A stretch of DNA of 64,000 nt from Nelumbo lutea (GCA_022828595.1 JAKGHH010000002.1:43742222-43806221), one strand, 5' to 3'. Counted from the stretch's first letter, positions 33,940 to 47,054 are shown. Made by a program: numbers and translations. Notes: a model not told the origin generated them from the letters alone.

Positions 33940-36010
33940 CATTTTTTTGAAATCGAACAAAATAATTCAAGTAGCCAATCAATTTTATGTCTTCAAGACT
34001 TTCATCTCTCCTCGCTAACTCACCATTAACCCTCTCATCTCTCTCATTAACTCCTTTAATATCTTTTTTTTTATTTTTTATTAACTTCCTTTAATTATCT
34101 CTCAATAAGTCTATTAAATTGTTTAAAATTCATTATCTCTTTTTTCCTTTTTTTTATTTTTTATTTGTATTTTATTCTCTCTTCTCTCTTCATTAATCTA
34201 ATAAACCAAAAGCAATCTGCTTAGGGGTGATTATTTCAATCTAGTTCGAGCTTGGACTTGCATCAGACCTACAAATTTCAAAGCCAAGCTTAGCCTTACT
34301 TCAAAGCTTATTCAGACCCAACCCAGCCCGTAAGCAAATAAGGGTCCATTTGGTTTGTCGGAATAGGGATTTTGATCCCAATTCTGATTCCGACTTTGAA
34401 CAAAACGAATCCTAACAACTTAAAATTTAGTTAGAAAAATTATTGTAAATAGTTAAATCACATAAAATAATGGGGGGAAGAGAATTCTAAGAAATGGGTC
34501 CCACCCCTTCCATCATGAACCTATTTTAGCATATTTCTACAAGTGTCTTCTATTATTAGCCTATTGAATTCCAAAGAGAGAATTTTATTTTCATTTAAAT
34601 TCCATTTATTTGTTTTATAATCAAATTTTATTTAAATTGTTAAAATTTATAATTTGAAACCTAATAAATAAAATTAATAAAAATTACTAAAGTTTATAAA
34701 AAAATATTAAATTTTAGCAAGTTTTTATCTAACAACTATTAGACATTAAGAAATTAATAAAAAAAGCAGTTCATAAATTACAAATCAAAACATTTGAATT
34801 CTATTTAAAAATAACTAATATTAATTGGATAATAATAATTAACAAACCATTTGCATTCTATATAAAAATTACAAAATTAATCAAAATAATAAAATTAATA
34901 ATGACCCAATTAGAAATTTCATAAAACTCCTACTCAATGATAATCATTTATAACTTAGCCCAACTTGGTTAGACCTCCAAATTTTCATAATCAAGCAATT
35001 GTTTTCTTCTGAGGTAGGTCTAGCTTGAATCTGTACAATGCCCATTAGGGGTGAGCATGGGTTGGTTAGGTTCGGTTTCATGGCAGAACCTAGAACCTAC
35101 CCTTATAGGGGTTAATTCCAAGTTTTTTGAACTAAAACCTACTTGTAAAGATCAGTTCTAGGGTTGGTTCTAGCCTTGGCGGTTCCAAGGCCTGTTCTAA
35201 AATCTACACGTGAAACTTGTTCTTTATTTATGCTCCCTCTTAAAAAAATGAAACACGCCATTTAAAAAGTTGATTTTCAATAATGATAATATATAATTTG
35301 AAACTCGTATTATATTTATTGATTAAATTGAGTAACTTAATATGTAGATTATTATGATATATTAACATATGGTTTAAATTTTATAAATGTTACCTTTTAC
35401 ATTATTTATTATACACATTCAAATATTAAAATGTGATCAAATTAATTAAGTAACTCAATGGTCAAGTGAGATCAGGGTTTTCGTAACAATGAGTGATTGG
35501 GTTCAAATCTTCACATTCTTAAAAATATGTTGGAGCTTATTTCAAGGCAAGTCCGGTTCCAAAGCCGGTTCCACTAAGGCCAACCAAGGCTGGTTCATCT
35601 GGCTGGTTCGAGTAGGGTAAACCCCTAGACTCTAGAACCGACCTAGGTAGGGGTTAGATTGGGTAGGGTTAGTTCAAAGCCGATTCAGAGTTGGTTTCAG
35701 GTACAACCTGCCCATTTGCTCACTCATAATGCCCACACCATACGTAATGTGGGAAATAGGGCTATAAACAAATTGAATTCAAATCGGGTCCAGTTGCATC
35801 TAGATTTGATTATGAAATCTCTAGATCTACATCCACATCCGATTATTATGCCAAATTTTGGATCGGATTTGGATTTAATCCACAACCATCTTATTGTGTT
35901 TGAAATAACCAAAATTTTTAAAAAGTTTTAAAAACTAATTATTTTTAAAGTATATATGTATAACGAATGTATATGAATATAAAGTATTTAATTTATCAAT
36001 TATAAATTAT
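33940..36010. repeat. Duplicated AT-rich segment, copy A
   Basis: It shares an ordered set of words with 37020-38240: GAACAAAATAA-TCAAGTAGCC, CTAATAAACCAAAA-CAA, CATTATTAGCCTATT, TTAGACCT-CAAATTTTCATA, ATTATGAAATCTCTAGATC and TATATATGTATAACGAATGT. Copy A is longer because of extra insertions, including two hAT elements. Near 34222 it also carries a hAT-like start, TAGGGGTGATTATTTC. Confidence 0.75.
35046..35728. mobile_element. Non-autonomous hAT element in segment A (683 bp)
   Basis: The left end is TAGGGGTGAGCATGGG; the right end GCTCACTCATA is a decayed inverse of it. The target duplication is ATGCCCAT (35038-35045) and ATGCCCAC (35729-35736), 7 of 8 matching. Segment B (37960-38000) lacks this insert and serves as a partly degraded empty site. 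Inner arms have GGTTCTAGGG/GGTTCGAG-type words. Confidence 0.83.
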
Positions 36011-36216
36011 ATATAATTGTACATAATATCTATATGTATACATAAAATGATAAAATAATAATTTTTATTGGACTTGAATTTTAATCAAATCGTATAAGGT
36101 TAAATTTACATCTAATCCAATTATTAGTTAGATGCAAGGTCTAACATCCAAATATGGGATAATTAGATTCGGAGCCGAATCAGGTATCATACCTTTGGAG
36201 TCTATTGACAACCCTA
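35757..36216. mobile_element. Non-autonomous hAT element, shared by segments A and B (460 bp)
   Basis: The ends are TAGGGCTATAAAC and ATTGACAACCCTA. The target duplication GTGGGAAA (35749-35756) and GCGGGAAA (36217-36224) differs by one C/T. Its left part is also present in segment B from about 38003, so the insertion came before the duplication or is part of the copied unit. The body has GGTCCAGTTGCATC- and GATCGGATTTGGAT-type words. Confidence 0.8.
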
Positions 36217-36960
36217 GCGGGAAAGGCCTGAGCTAAGAAACCACTATGTTTTTTATACAAGACTAAAATTAAATAAAAATAATAATTTGTAAAAAAATCA
36301 TAGTTTTATAATTTACATGGGCAAGTATGTCTCTGTTCCAAGCCCAAACAAATATTATTACACTTTGGGGTGTGGTTCGGGTTAAACCAGGTAGCCTTAA
36401 AAACTATAAATACATTATCAAAATTTGATCAAAGATCTTTATTTTTTGGTTCATTATCAATAATTTTTATTTAAAAATAGTTAAAAATCTAAAAAATACA
36501 AATTAAACTTAGTTTGGTTCAGTCCAATTACAAATGTCACATTGCTCTTAGGTGTACAACTTGGACGAGTTGGTTTGGGTTAGGTTAAGGATCCATCCAA
36601 GCCCAACCTACAGCTTTAAACCTCATGCTCGTGCTTAGATTAATTTTATGACTAAGAAAGTTAATATATAGATAAATTTAATTATGATTACAACCTAGTT
36701 TTATATATTTACTAATATTAAAGTATTTTAAATATTTAACTAATATTTACAAAACATTGTAACATTTAATAATTAATAATTAATAGAACAGTAACAAATA
36801 ATATGAAAAAATTATTATTTTATTAGGTAATTAGCAATAATTTTATTAAGTAATTACTAAATTATTTTGTAAAAAATTACTAAAATAAAGAGTAATTAGT
36901 TTAAACAACATTACATTCCTTCCTTGTAATAATTATTAGTTTCTGTTATTTCACTTTTCC

Positions 36961-36997
36961 TTAACAAATCCTGTGTATCACACGGGTCCCCACTAGT
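36961..36997 (+). mobile_element. Helitron-type 3' terminus
   Basis: The hairpin CCTGTGT-ATC-ACACGGG (7-bp stem with one G-T pair) is followed within 10 nt by CTAG, then T. This is a standard Helitron 3' end. The matching 5' TC end was not located. Segment B begins about 20 bp after this terminus. Confidence 0.6.
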
Positions 36998-37019
36998 ATA
37001 TATTAAAATTAAGCTTGTC

Positions 37020-38240
37020 ATGTTAATTTTAAAATTGAACAAAATAACTCAAGTAGCCAATCAATTTTAAGTCTTTAAGACTTTTATCTCTTCTCATTAA
37101 CTATTTTTTCTCTTTATCATTAACTCCTTGGATTATCTCTCCGCATTCATCATTCCATTAATTCTCCCCCCCCCAATGTCATTCAACTAATTCTCTCTCC
37201 TCTTACTCCATTAAATTGCTTAAAATTCATTCGCTCTTTCTTTTTTTATTTTATTCTCTCTCCTCTCTTCATTAATCTAATAAACCAAAAACAATTTTCT
37301 TGGGGTAATTATTTTATTCTAGTTCAAGCCCGAGAGTGCATCAGGTCCACAAATTCTAAGGCCAAGCTTGGGCCTGATACTTCAAGGCTGATGTAGGCCC
37401 ATCCTAGCTTGTAAACAAATAATAGCTTAAAAATTAGTTAATAAAATTATCATAATTAATTAAATCACCTAAAAATTCCATTATTAGCCTATTCTATTTC
37501 AAAGAGATAATTTTACTATCATCTAAATTCCATTTATTTTTTTCATATTCAAATTTTATTTAAATGATTAATTATCAAAAAATTATAATTTGAAACCTAA
37601 TAACGAAAAATAATAAAAATTACTAAATCTTATAAACAATATTAAAATTTAGCACTTTTTATCTACAAAATATTAAAAATTAAGAAATTAATAAAAATAG
37701 TAGTTCATAAATTTAAAACTAAAATACATTTGAATTCTATTTAAAAAATAACTAATATTAATAGGATAATTAAAATTAATAAGAAAAGGTAAAAATTTAT
37801 TAAGAGTAAGAAAACAAACCATTTTCATTCCATATAAAAGTTAGCTAAAATAATAAGACTAATAATGGCCCAATTAAAAATGTCATAAAACTCATTTTAC
37901 TTAGGGATGATGATTTATAACTTAGCGTAACTTGGTTAGACCTACAAATTTTCATACTCAAGCAACCTTGGATCTACACCAAGTGCACATATAATGTATG
38001 TAGTATGGCTCTAAATAGATCGAGTTCAAATCGAGTCTAGTTGCGTCCACATTCAATTATGAAATCTCTAGATCCACACTGACATCAGATTATTATGTTG
38101 GACTTTGGATTGGATTGAAATTTAAACTATAACCATTTTATTGTGTTTAAAATGACCCAAAAATTAAAAAGTTTTGAAAAACTAACTATTTTTAAGGTAT
38201 ATATGTATAACAAATGTATATGAATATAAACTATTAAAAG
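37020..38240. repeat. Duplicated AT-rich segment, copy B
   Basis: Partner of 33940-36010 (see its shared words). It is shorter, lacks the hAT at 35046 and loses similarity after GAATATAAACTATT (about 38236). No coding potential. Confidence 0.75.
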
Positions 38241-39194
38241 TTTTTATATTAAACTTTAAATGAGCAATTCCACAAGTTGTTGATATAACAGTTAGTGTGA
38301 CAAGATCAATGATATATTTTTGCTGACAAACGAAATATCTTCACTTACTACATTGAAGAAAAATTAAGATACACATGGATACCTATGGAAACACTATAAA
38401 CACTTCAATATATCACAAAAATGCATTAATAACACTATAAATATAAGGCCTTGATGAGGTATGCATGCATTAAAATAATGTATTATAATGCGTTTTATGA
38501 AGAAATACATCATAGTCAATTGTAATTTTCATTCAAAAACCCTATGCTTAATTGTAATTTATAAACTACAATTCTTATGTTTTAAGTGATGGGAAAAGCC
38601 CAACTTTTGTATCCAGCGAGAAAACATGCATTGGCACAACTTCCTATGTGAAAATATAATTAATAATTATTTCTTATGTAAATAATTACTATCTATCATT
38701 TAGTTTTGGAAATTACAAAAAATAAAAAGTAAATAAACATTGTATAATAAATTCAAAAAGATAATTATTCAAGAAATTTCAATTACTCTATGGATATGAG
38801 AGATCATCCACAGATCTACAAAATAAAAAGTACTTATGATTAGATCATAAAATTATAATTAATTATTATTTATTTTTAAATAAGCAACATAAATAATTAA
38901 TATTTATTATTTATTCTAAAACTACAAAAATAAAAATATATTGTAAAAGAAGTTAAATGCTCTATAGATATGATAGATCATCTATAGATCTTAAGCATAT
39001 TAAGTCTTTATAGGTAGATAAAAGAAATACATTTTTCAACTTTTTTGTTATTTTATATTTTTCCCAAATTTCTTCATGAAGTTTTCATAGATCTATTCAT
39101 GACACCAAAAACTGTTATTTTCAATATAAGAAATGTACATCAACATAAATTTAAACATTTGTCAAACATTCAAGAAAAAAACAAGAGATCACAA
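38241..39194. other. AT-rich non-coding stretch
   Basis: No gene is seen. 38640-39010 is related to the tandem repeat at the start of the window, and 39010-39130 to about 290-420 (TTGTTATTTTATATTTTTC and similar). The rest is unclassified. Confidence 0.5.
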
Positions 39195-40790
39195 AATATG
39201 TCCATTTAAATCTGATATTGTCTAGACATATTTGACTAATGATAAACCTTCTCTATGTAGTTATAAATTTCCTTAGCAATTTTCAGACCCCTCATAGGAA
39301 TAGCTACATCCATAGTAATCTAACTCAATATCCAAAAAAAGAAAATATCTAGGCACTATTGACTTTCCACTATTGCAGAAGCCCTTTAGCATTCGTAACA
39401 TTAGGGAAGGTTGTGGTACCATCCAAATAACTTAACATACCCTTTCCTTAAACAAAAAATTAAAAATGGAATTTCTAAAGAACATAATTTGTTCCATGGA
39501 ATTTCACATAGATGAAATCACTCCTTTCGGATCCCATATTCAGCCAGGAAACTAAGAAAACAACAAAAATAACTGATAATAGCCACCAAAAATCAAGAAG
39601 AATACCTCAAAGAAAAGTCAAATTATCACTAGATGTAAGTAGATAGAATTAGACATCGCACTACCTGCGATGAGTGACCCATTGTAAAACTTCACAAGTA
39701 GCTAGTGCACAAATAATAGCAATGCATTGGGACATGGGGATAATGGCACCATGTCCCAGCGCAGTTGTCACCCACATGTATGCGTCCTGTCCTCTCCAAC
39801 TTTTAATGCATGGAGACTTGGTAATGTTCTATCATATTGCAATCTCTCATCACACTACCTTAATGTACTTCATATCGCAGAAGAGTCCTAGTATATTTCA
39901 TGTCACAATGTAATTCATGTAATGCGAGCATCTCAACTACACAACACAGAACCGTTGTAGCCCCACAAATTAACTCAATCTCACGTCCCCCATCACAACC
40001 TTACACTCAATCCCTCCATCATGTTTCCCTCAAGGACCTGAAGACTATAGCAGTGTAAACCCTCACACATACACAAGTGTTGAAGTAATCGCATGGACAC
40101 ATGGCAAAATCCTAATCAATCCAAGTGATGTAAATCCAGTAATGGCATAACAAATTGAAAAGGGATTTTCCAAAAGGGAAAACCTACAAAGGAGTCTATG
40201 AATAGGGTTCCTTGAAAGAGGGGAGAAGAGGCAATTAGCCTCCCCATATGTAAAGATCACTCCCCAATCGTTGTTTTCCTCGAACCTTTGGAGTCAGACT
40301 CCATAGTGCCAAACCCCATCGAGCTTACACCAAGAATCATCAAAGATCTTAGAAAAAGCAAGCTAATCCTAAAACTTGAGTCTAGATGAGTGACAATCCA
40401 AAAAAGGAAATTGTAAGTAGCAGTTGTCAAAGGAAGAAAATCAAAACTCCTTCAAATCTTCACCAAAGCAAGACGTGTTTATAGGGAAGAGAGGTCAGGT
40501 CTAGGCAACACCAGATTTGAAGTTTGGCCTTGATCTAAAGTCTCCCAAGTGAGATCTAATGAAATATCCCTTGCTAGTTGCTCTCACAGATGGTAGAGTT
40601 GATCAAAACATCCCTACACTCTTCTACCGATCGAAGGACGTAGTGGATCTTAGTAAAGAGATGTGGTTACTATATAGAGAGAGAGTATCAGGCAAGCAAG
40701 AAATTGATCTATATATATATTACAAGAATGATAAAGTACAATAAAGGTAAAATTTACAATATTAACCTCCATCTTCTCAACATGGATGAT
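39195..40790 (-). mobile_element. Copia debris: gag fragment and leader-like block
   Basis: The minus strand at 39195-39530 reads as a copia gag start: VKFHGTNY, GKGMLSYLDGTTT, then WKVNSA and MRGLKIAKEIYNYIEKVYH, with stops between. To the right, 40470-40790 is a block related to 26860-27150. No other retroelement domains were found. 39560-40470 is unclassified. Confidence 0.65.
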
Positions 40791-42243
40791 ATCTAGAAGT
40801 TCAACTAGTCAGGTCTAGTTGGCACCCATAAGTCTAATTATTTATAAGATTTTACTAGCACTCAAAAGTCCAATTGTTTAGTGAAAATTCTCAGTTACTT
40901 GAGGAGAAACGTAGGCCTGGGTTTAGTTGAACCTCTATAAATCTCTTTATGTTTTATTTTCTACAATTGGTTCCTTTATTTGTTTATTTATCTTGTTAAT
41001 TGCTTTACATTGAATTACACACAACCTTCTACTCTCATTAGTTTTGCATTCATTAGTTTTAGAAGGTTTTAGTTGGAGGAAATCCTTTTAGAACCCAATT
41101 CACCAATCCAAATCTCTTGCCTACAAGAATCCTACCCATACCTACCCAAAGGATACTACAGCTATACTTGAGATGTTCTCAATGTGCAGCTGTAGCAATG
41201 TGTGGGTAGGAGATCCAAACACCCAATTCACCTCCTCCTTGGATAGGTTTTCTGAACAACAAAAGAGATAGTACAAGTGCTTCAGAGCAGTTTTAGGGTT
41301 AGTCACAAATTCATAATGAACATTGAAAATTATAAGACAAGAGGAAAGGCAAGGGAGATAAAAAGAAAAATGAAAGAGTTTTGAGCAGAGAAGAGCCCGA
41401 TGAAATGAGTCCCAAAAAAAATCTATTGGTGCATGTTTTAAGTTGTTTTGGTAATATTGTTAAAATAGCAACATACTTCTCTCAAATAGAAGCATTTGCT
41501 TGAGGAACATCTATGCAATAATAAGCACTTGTCCATGACATCATTTTACATTTGAGAAGAACCCTAAGATGCCTGCAACAGTCTCTGGTTGATGAATATG
41601 CTCTTTGAGCTAACTATGTGAATTAACCATTCCATACCACCATGGTGGTCAAGCAGAGCAAAGTACTTCATATAATGAATACAATTTGTTACCCTACTTA
41701 TCTCTAAAACAATATAATAAAGAAATTTGAAACCCTGAATTAACTTTTCTTTACATTTGTAAGAGGAAGTGAATCGTCAAAAGAAACAGAAAAGCCTAAA
41801 TAGCCACATTTGAGAGTTAGGTTTTAAAAGGCCCACTACCAAATGTTATTCCTGGCTATCCAGGGTCTTGGTAGGGAAGGACTGGATACAGACCTAACCC
41901 TTGAAGGTGACCAGAACGTCCAGGCGCAGTATATGGCAAGTACAGAAAGACAAATACGAGGACTAGTAATCATCAGAAATGTGTAAGTAGCAATCAGTGG
42001 ACCATATATAGTAGGAACAATGAAAGGTTCACCACCTGTTGGTAAAGTTTGTTAGTTTAAAAGGCATGACAATAGTCTTCTGATCTCACCTTTTCTTGAA
42101 GAAACTATGTGGAAAGAAATGCATTTATCCTCATGCAAAGGGAAGAACAACTTGAGGCAAAAGACATTTCTCTTTCGTTAAATAAAACAGCTTGGAAGAT
42201 ACTAATTCCTCATTTGATATCACCGAGAATAACCATATTATTG
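40791..42243. other. Non-coding stretch downstream of the PPR gene
   Basis: No gene is recognised. A 12-bp direct repeat ACCCAATTCACC (about 41094 and 41222) flanks about 115 bp that may be a small insertion. The part nearest 42243 should include the PPR gene's 3' UTR. Confidence 0.45.
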
Positions 42244-44130
42244 CTAGAAGGAATCTCCATTTCCAGTCTCTATTTTGCTGAATCCAGTGCCTTTCCTTAT
42301 GCCTCTTATTCTCATTATCCGCCTTATCTTTTCCACCCCAACCCAATTACTGGATTCCGCATATACTGTACACAACAAAGTATAGTTTGCAGCATTTTCA
42401 GGTTCCAGTTTGATGAGCTGATGGGCCAACATTTCTGCAATGTCTAATCGAGCATGGGCTCTGCAAGCTGATGCCAAACAGCTAACGATGGTTGAGCTTG
42501 GTTTCATGGGCATATGGCTCAAAACCTCACAGGCTTCTTCAATCTTCCCTGATCGAGCAAGAAGATCAATGTAGCATGTATAATGCTCCAAAGTCAAGGG
42601 AACATTGTTATGTCGTGCCACATGATCAATGAGATCCTGTCCCTCTACAATGAGGCCAGCATGATTGCATGCAGACAAAACAGCAAGGAGTGTGACTGCA
42701 TCAGGAACAACTGATCTCTGCTCCATCTCATGAAACAGCTCCAAAGCTTTTTTACCACAACCATGAAATCCATAACCCCGAATTAGAACACTCCATGACA
42801 CGGAATCTTTTGTGTCCATCTCTCTGAAAATCTGGTGAGCATCATCAAGATATCCACATTTGGCATACATATCTATAAGGGAATTGCCAACAAAGATGTC
42901 AAAACTCAAGCCAGATTTTAAACTGTAGCCATGAACTTCACGGCCGTGCATTGTAGACAGGTGGCTGGTACAGGCAGCTATAATGGCCAGCAGGGTTACA
43001 GAGTTAGGCTTGATACCCTCCATCTGCATTTCACAGAAAAGTTCAACTGCTCTAGAGATATTCCCAATCTGGGAATAGGCTCTAATCACAGAACTCCACA
43101 TCACAACATCTCTTCCTTTTGATCTTTCAAAAACAAGCCAGCCAGGGCCCTGTGCTGCACCGCATTTGCAGTACATGTCTAGCAGAGCTGCTTCAAAATG
43201 CGGTTCTGACTCAAATCCCTGATGGATTGCATACCCATGAATCTCTTTTCCATGCTTTAGTGCTCCTAATTCAGCACAAGCTGGTAAAACTGCAAGCAGC
43301 GTCACTCGGTTTTGTCTAATTCCTTCAACTTGCATTGCTCGAAAGACCTCAACTGACGAATTACAGTTTTCATTTGAAGTGCACCCAGCAATCATAGCTG
43401 TCCAAGAAACCTCGTTCCTCTCTGTCATCTGATGGAATACATTGAAAGCAACATCCAAGTGAAAACACTTGGAATACATATCCAAAAGAGCCGTCGATAA
43501 GAAAATAGATGACTTAACTGTTCCACCACGGACGAGACTAGCATGAATTTGTCTTCCTAATCTTAAGTTTCCCATCCGGGCGCAAACCGACAAAATGCCA
43601 GCGACCAACTCGGGCTTTGGTTCAAGACCTGCCAAACCCATTTGTCTGAATGTCTCAATTGCTTCATGGTGATACCCATTTCGGATATAGCAAGTAATCA
43701 TTGAATTCCATGTGATGGTGTCTCTTATGAGCATTGTATCAAACAATTGACGTGCGGATTCAACGTTTGAACACCTTGCATACATGCTGAGAAGAGAGTT
43801 GGCGGTAATGGTTTCTGAATCAGACCCAGTTTTGATGACAATAGAGTGGATTTGAAGGCCAAAGTGCAAAGATTCAGCAGAAGCGCAGGCTTTGATAATT
43901 GTAGGAAGAATGGAGGCGTTCCCATGGAGTCCAGAGGGATGAATTTCTTCTTTGTAGAATTTAAGGGTCTGGTAAAATAGGCCTTCCGAGACCAGATCCC
44001 GAACTCTGGCATGAGTCGCCGAGACCGATAATGTGGGTCCTGCATTTGAAATGGAGAATTTGATTCTTTCGCCCTGTGTAAGCAGGTGGATCCGTCTGAT
44101 CAGTTGATGCATTGTCGCATATAAAGCCAT
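42244..44130 (-). CDS. PLS-class PPR protein with E-type C-terminus, 628 aa
   Basis: Intronless and uninterrupted. PPR proteins of this class bind organellar RNA in a sequence-specific way and take part in editing, splicing or processing in mitochondria or chloroplasts. The N-terminal 45 residues are basic and Ser/Thr-bearing, which fits an organelle transit peptide. From about residue 70 to 540 there are repeated PPR, L and S units, seen in recurring words such as NSLLSMYARC, ALLDMYSKC, NEVSWTAMIAG, VTLLAVLPACAELGAL, GKEIHGYAI, SLIDMYAKCGYLDDA and VTLLAVLSACNHAGL. The C-terminus (YIDLLARSGKIEEA ... KLEPENAANYTLL ... RGIRKGTGFSKIE) is an E motif. The protein stops there, with no DYW deaminase. 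It resembles Arabidopsis At4g31070-type proteins, but that orthology is from memory. Target RNA unknown. An irregular unit at KCGAAQGPGWLVFERSKG has a small deviation in spacing. Confidence 0.95.
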   Translation of the reverse strand: MALYATMHQLIRRIHLLTQGERIKFSISNAGPTLSVSATHARVRDLVSEGLFYQTLKFYKEEIHPSGLHGNASILPTIIKACASAESLHFGLQIHSIVIKTGSDSETITANSLLSMYARCSNVESARQLFDTMLIRDTITWNSMITCYIRNGYHHEAIETFRQMGLAGLEPKPELVAGILSVCARMGNLRLGRQIHASLVRGGTVKSSIFLSTALLDMYSKCFHLDVAFNVFHQMTERNEVSWTAMIAGCTSNENCNSSVEVFRAMQVEGIRQNRVTLLAVLPACAELGALKHGKEIHGYAIHQGFESEPHFEAALLDMYCKCGAAQGPGWLVFERSKGRDVVMWSSVIRAYSQIGNISRAVELFCEMQMEGIKPNSVTLLAIIAACTSHLSTMHGREVHGYSLKSGLSFDIFVGNSLIDMYAKCGYLDDAHQIFREMDTKDSVSWSVLIRGYGFHGCGKKALELFHEMEQRSVVPDAVTLLAVLSACNHAGLIVEGQDLIDHVARHNNVPLTLEHYTCYIDLLARSGKIEEACEVLSHMPMKPSSTIVSCLASACRAHARLDIAEMLAHQLIKLEPENAANYTLLCTVYAESSNWVGVEKIRRIMRIRGIRKGTGFSKIETGNGDSF

Positions 44131-45232
44131 TAAAATCAGTGTGGTCGGATGTTTATATAATTTGTCAAGACAACCCTACCCCTTCTTTACATTTATGATG
44201 CCCAGATTTTTTCATGTTTCTTCACTCTAATTTCTCTGTTTTCTTGATTTATAACTTCAAAACGAGCATCAGTTCAGAAAGGAGTATCTCTTTCCTCTCT
44301 CTTTCCTCTCTCCATTATCATACAAAATCATTTGCTGTTTCGTTTTGGTAATGGCTATACTGCTATTACCGTTGTAATCTCATTCCAATCTGCAAATGTG
44401 ATCCCTGTGCTTGACATCTCTGTAATTACTGTTATAAATATGTGAAGGGCGAGAGATGTCTTATAGTCGTTGTACCCCAGATTTCTGAATGACTTCTGCA
44501 ACACTTCTTTATTAAGAGATTGGGTGAGTGAATCAAATATAGAGTTGAAGATGTGCTCGCCATTATCCCGTTTTCTTTAGTAGGCAATAGGAGCTTTCGA
44601 TATATGGTTCACCATCTCCAACATCATGCTCACGAGTTTTTGACAGTGTAGTTTGAATTTTAATGTTCCTGATTTACTTTAGAACTCCTTGTTTCTGGTA
44701 TTACCCCAAAAATATTGAATCGTACCTCAAAAATACTTTTGTTTTTCTTGGTGAATTCAATTTTTGAATATAAAGTATCAGATGAATTTTTGTCGATGGA
44801 AGACGAAGATATCAAATATTTATGTTTCTCTATGAACATGCTTGGATGAGTTTATATGTACTTGATATTCTTTATATATTTACTTGTTACACTGTATAGT
44901 GAAGAATTCTATTGGTTTGATAGTGAGTATTTTGTGATTGATTGATTGATTCAAATAATGATTATTAAAGGGAGAATGACTGATACCCTCAATGTCATAA
45001 TTTATAGGTTCAATGTACGGTGGGATAGGTGCCATTTCCGAATTGATGCCAATTGACGGGAATTTAGAATGTTTATAGTAAATCAAAATCTGCATTGGGC
45101 AAATCCATATTTTTTCGATTATTAAATGCCAGATAAGAGGTTTTATCTTTGGAGGTTATGGTGCAATATTGAGAGTCTGGATTCAATGAACCCACCAAAG
45201 AGAGACGATCACATAGGCATATTTAAAAGTTA
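44131..45232 (-). promoter_or_regulatory. Upstream region of the PPR gene
   Basis: The first 400 bp (44131-44530) is moderately complex and CT-bearing and likely holds the leader and promoter on the minus strand. A TATATAA word (44154-44160) is read near the start codon. Beyond this the sequence is AT-rich with no recognised element up to the Helitron end at 45233. Confidence 0.4.
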
Positions 45233-45308
45233 TCAGTAATTAAGCACATGCATTTGTATGTGGAATTTTAAATTATAAAAGCAATTATTATTATTGTTTT
45301 CATCATCA

Positions 45309-45360
<52 letters not shown>

Positions 45361-47054
45361 ATCTTGTATTCCATTTCTAGTCTAAATAAAATTAATTTTT
45401 ATTGTGACAATTATTTTTATTTAATACAACATTATTACTTATAAATTTTAAATTATATATTTCATCTATATTATATAATTTATTACTTATCACACTTGAT
45501 TTTTGTTTGTCATAATTAATATATATTTTTTATATATTCTTTTGATTACTTGTATTTTTTTACTTTTTAAAAATTTATTATTTAACTATCATATCATCAA
45601 TTAATATATTTAACTCAAACCACTAACCCACGACCCAAAAAGAAAAATAGTTTGATTTCTTCTATGTTGACATTAACTTTTGTATTACATCTCCATCATT
45701 GATAGAATTATTATAATACTTATTTTTTGTTCAAATAATGAAAGCATAATATTATAGATGTAGAAAATATTTTATTTTTTATAAATATATAACATTAGAT
45801 ATGTGCCCAAATAAAATTTTACTATTTGACTATGACATTATTTTATTTCTAGGTTGATTTTAAATTTGGAATCCCCTTTTCATAATCGATAAAAATACTT
45901 CTTACATTTCATACTTATTTTTATTTAACATAATAAATATACAATATTAGAGATATGCCCAATTTTTTTCTATTATATATTTATTTGTTTTATTTTTATT
46001 ATTTAATTATAATATTATTTATTAACTCATTTAACCCCAAATGGTTGAATACTTGTATTGCTTATCCACCAATTGGAGGGAAGAAAATAGTTTTGTTTTC
46101 AAATTATTTTCCAAAATATTTATTTTCATACTATCAAAATTAATATTATAGATTTAATTAATAGAATTTAATGATAAGAAAAATATATCCTAAATATAAG
46201 ATTTAATGAGAGAATATACCTTAGATATGAGATTTAATTTGGTTGTAACTAGTAGAACTTAATGATAAGAAAAATATGTCTTAAATATAGGATTTAATGA
46301 GAGAATATATCTTAAATATAAGGTTTAATTAGGTTGCGTTTGGAATCGGTGTAAATCAAGAAAGATGTAAAAGTTTACACCGTTTCTATTTTGTCTACGT
46401 TTGGAATAAGTGTGTAATCATGATCGACGTAAAACTCCACTCCGATTTAATGTTGTGTATGTTTGGATGGAGTGGAGTTTTGCGTCGTGAATCAATGTAA
46501 AACCTCATCAAACATAAAGTTTAATATGTCAAGTATATGATATTAAATTTTATTATTTTTCAATGTAAAAACATTGGAATTATTTTCCAATGTAAAACCT
46601 CATCAAACGTAGTGAATCAATGTAAAAACATTTATTATTTTTCATATTTATTATTGTTTAATATGTCGAATATATGATATTAAATTTTACATTTATTATT
46701 TTTCCAGGGTTGATTTTAAAGTATAAGTTTTTATGTTTTTGGAATTATTAGTTTATTATGTATGGATTTAATTAATAGAATTTAATGATGAAAAGAAATA
46801 AAAATGCCTTAAATATATGATTAAATGAAGGTGAATGCAAGTTAATACCTTAAATGTTGGATTGAATGAGAGGGAATTGAATGCATTTGAATATCTTAAA
46901 ATAAACTCTTTTCAACTCATTTAATATCAATAACAAATTACCCTATTTGCATTCATCTTTTTTCAATAAATTTTAATATGAAGGGGTTAATTTTGTTATT
47001 GAAAAATTCCATAAATATTCTTGAGGCTATTTGTGCTTTTTAAAGTAGTATAGA
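45233..47054 (-). mobile_element. Non-autonomous Helitron, minus strand (1822 bp)
   Basis: Read on the minus strand, it starts TCTATACTACTTTAAAAAGC (complement ends at 47054) and ends with a CACAT...ATGTG hairpin followed by GCTTAATTACTGA at 45233. It sits exactly between a host A (45232) and T (47055), the Helitron target. The first 20 nt and the 3' GCTTAATTACT match the Helitron at 52496-56007. It holds a TTA microsatellite and an internal tandem duplication of about 90 bp (46150-46330). No Rep/helicase coding. Confidence 0.85.
45306..45359. repeat. (TTA)n microsatellite inside the Helitron
   Basis: CATCATCATCATTA followed by about 14 TTA units. Confidence 0.95.
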
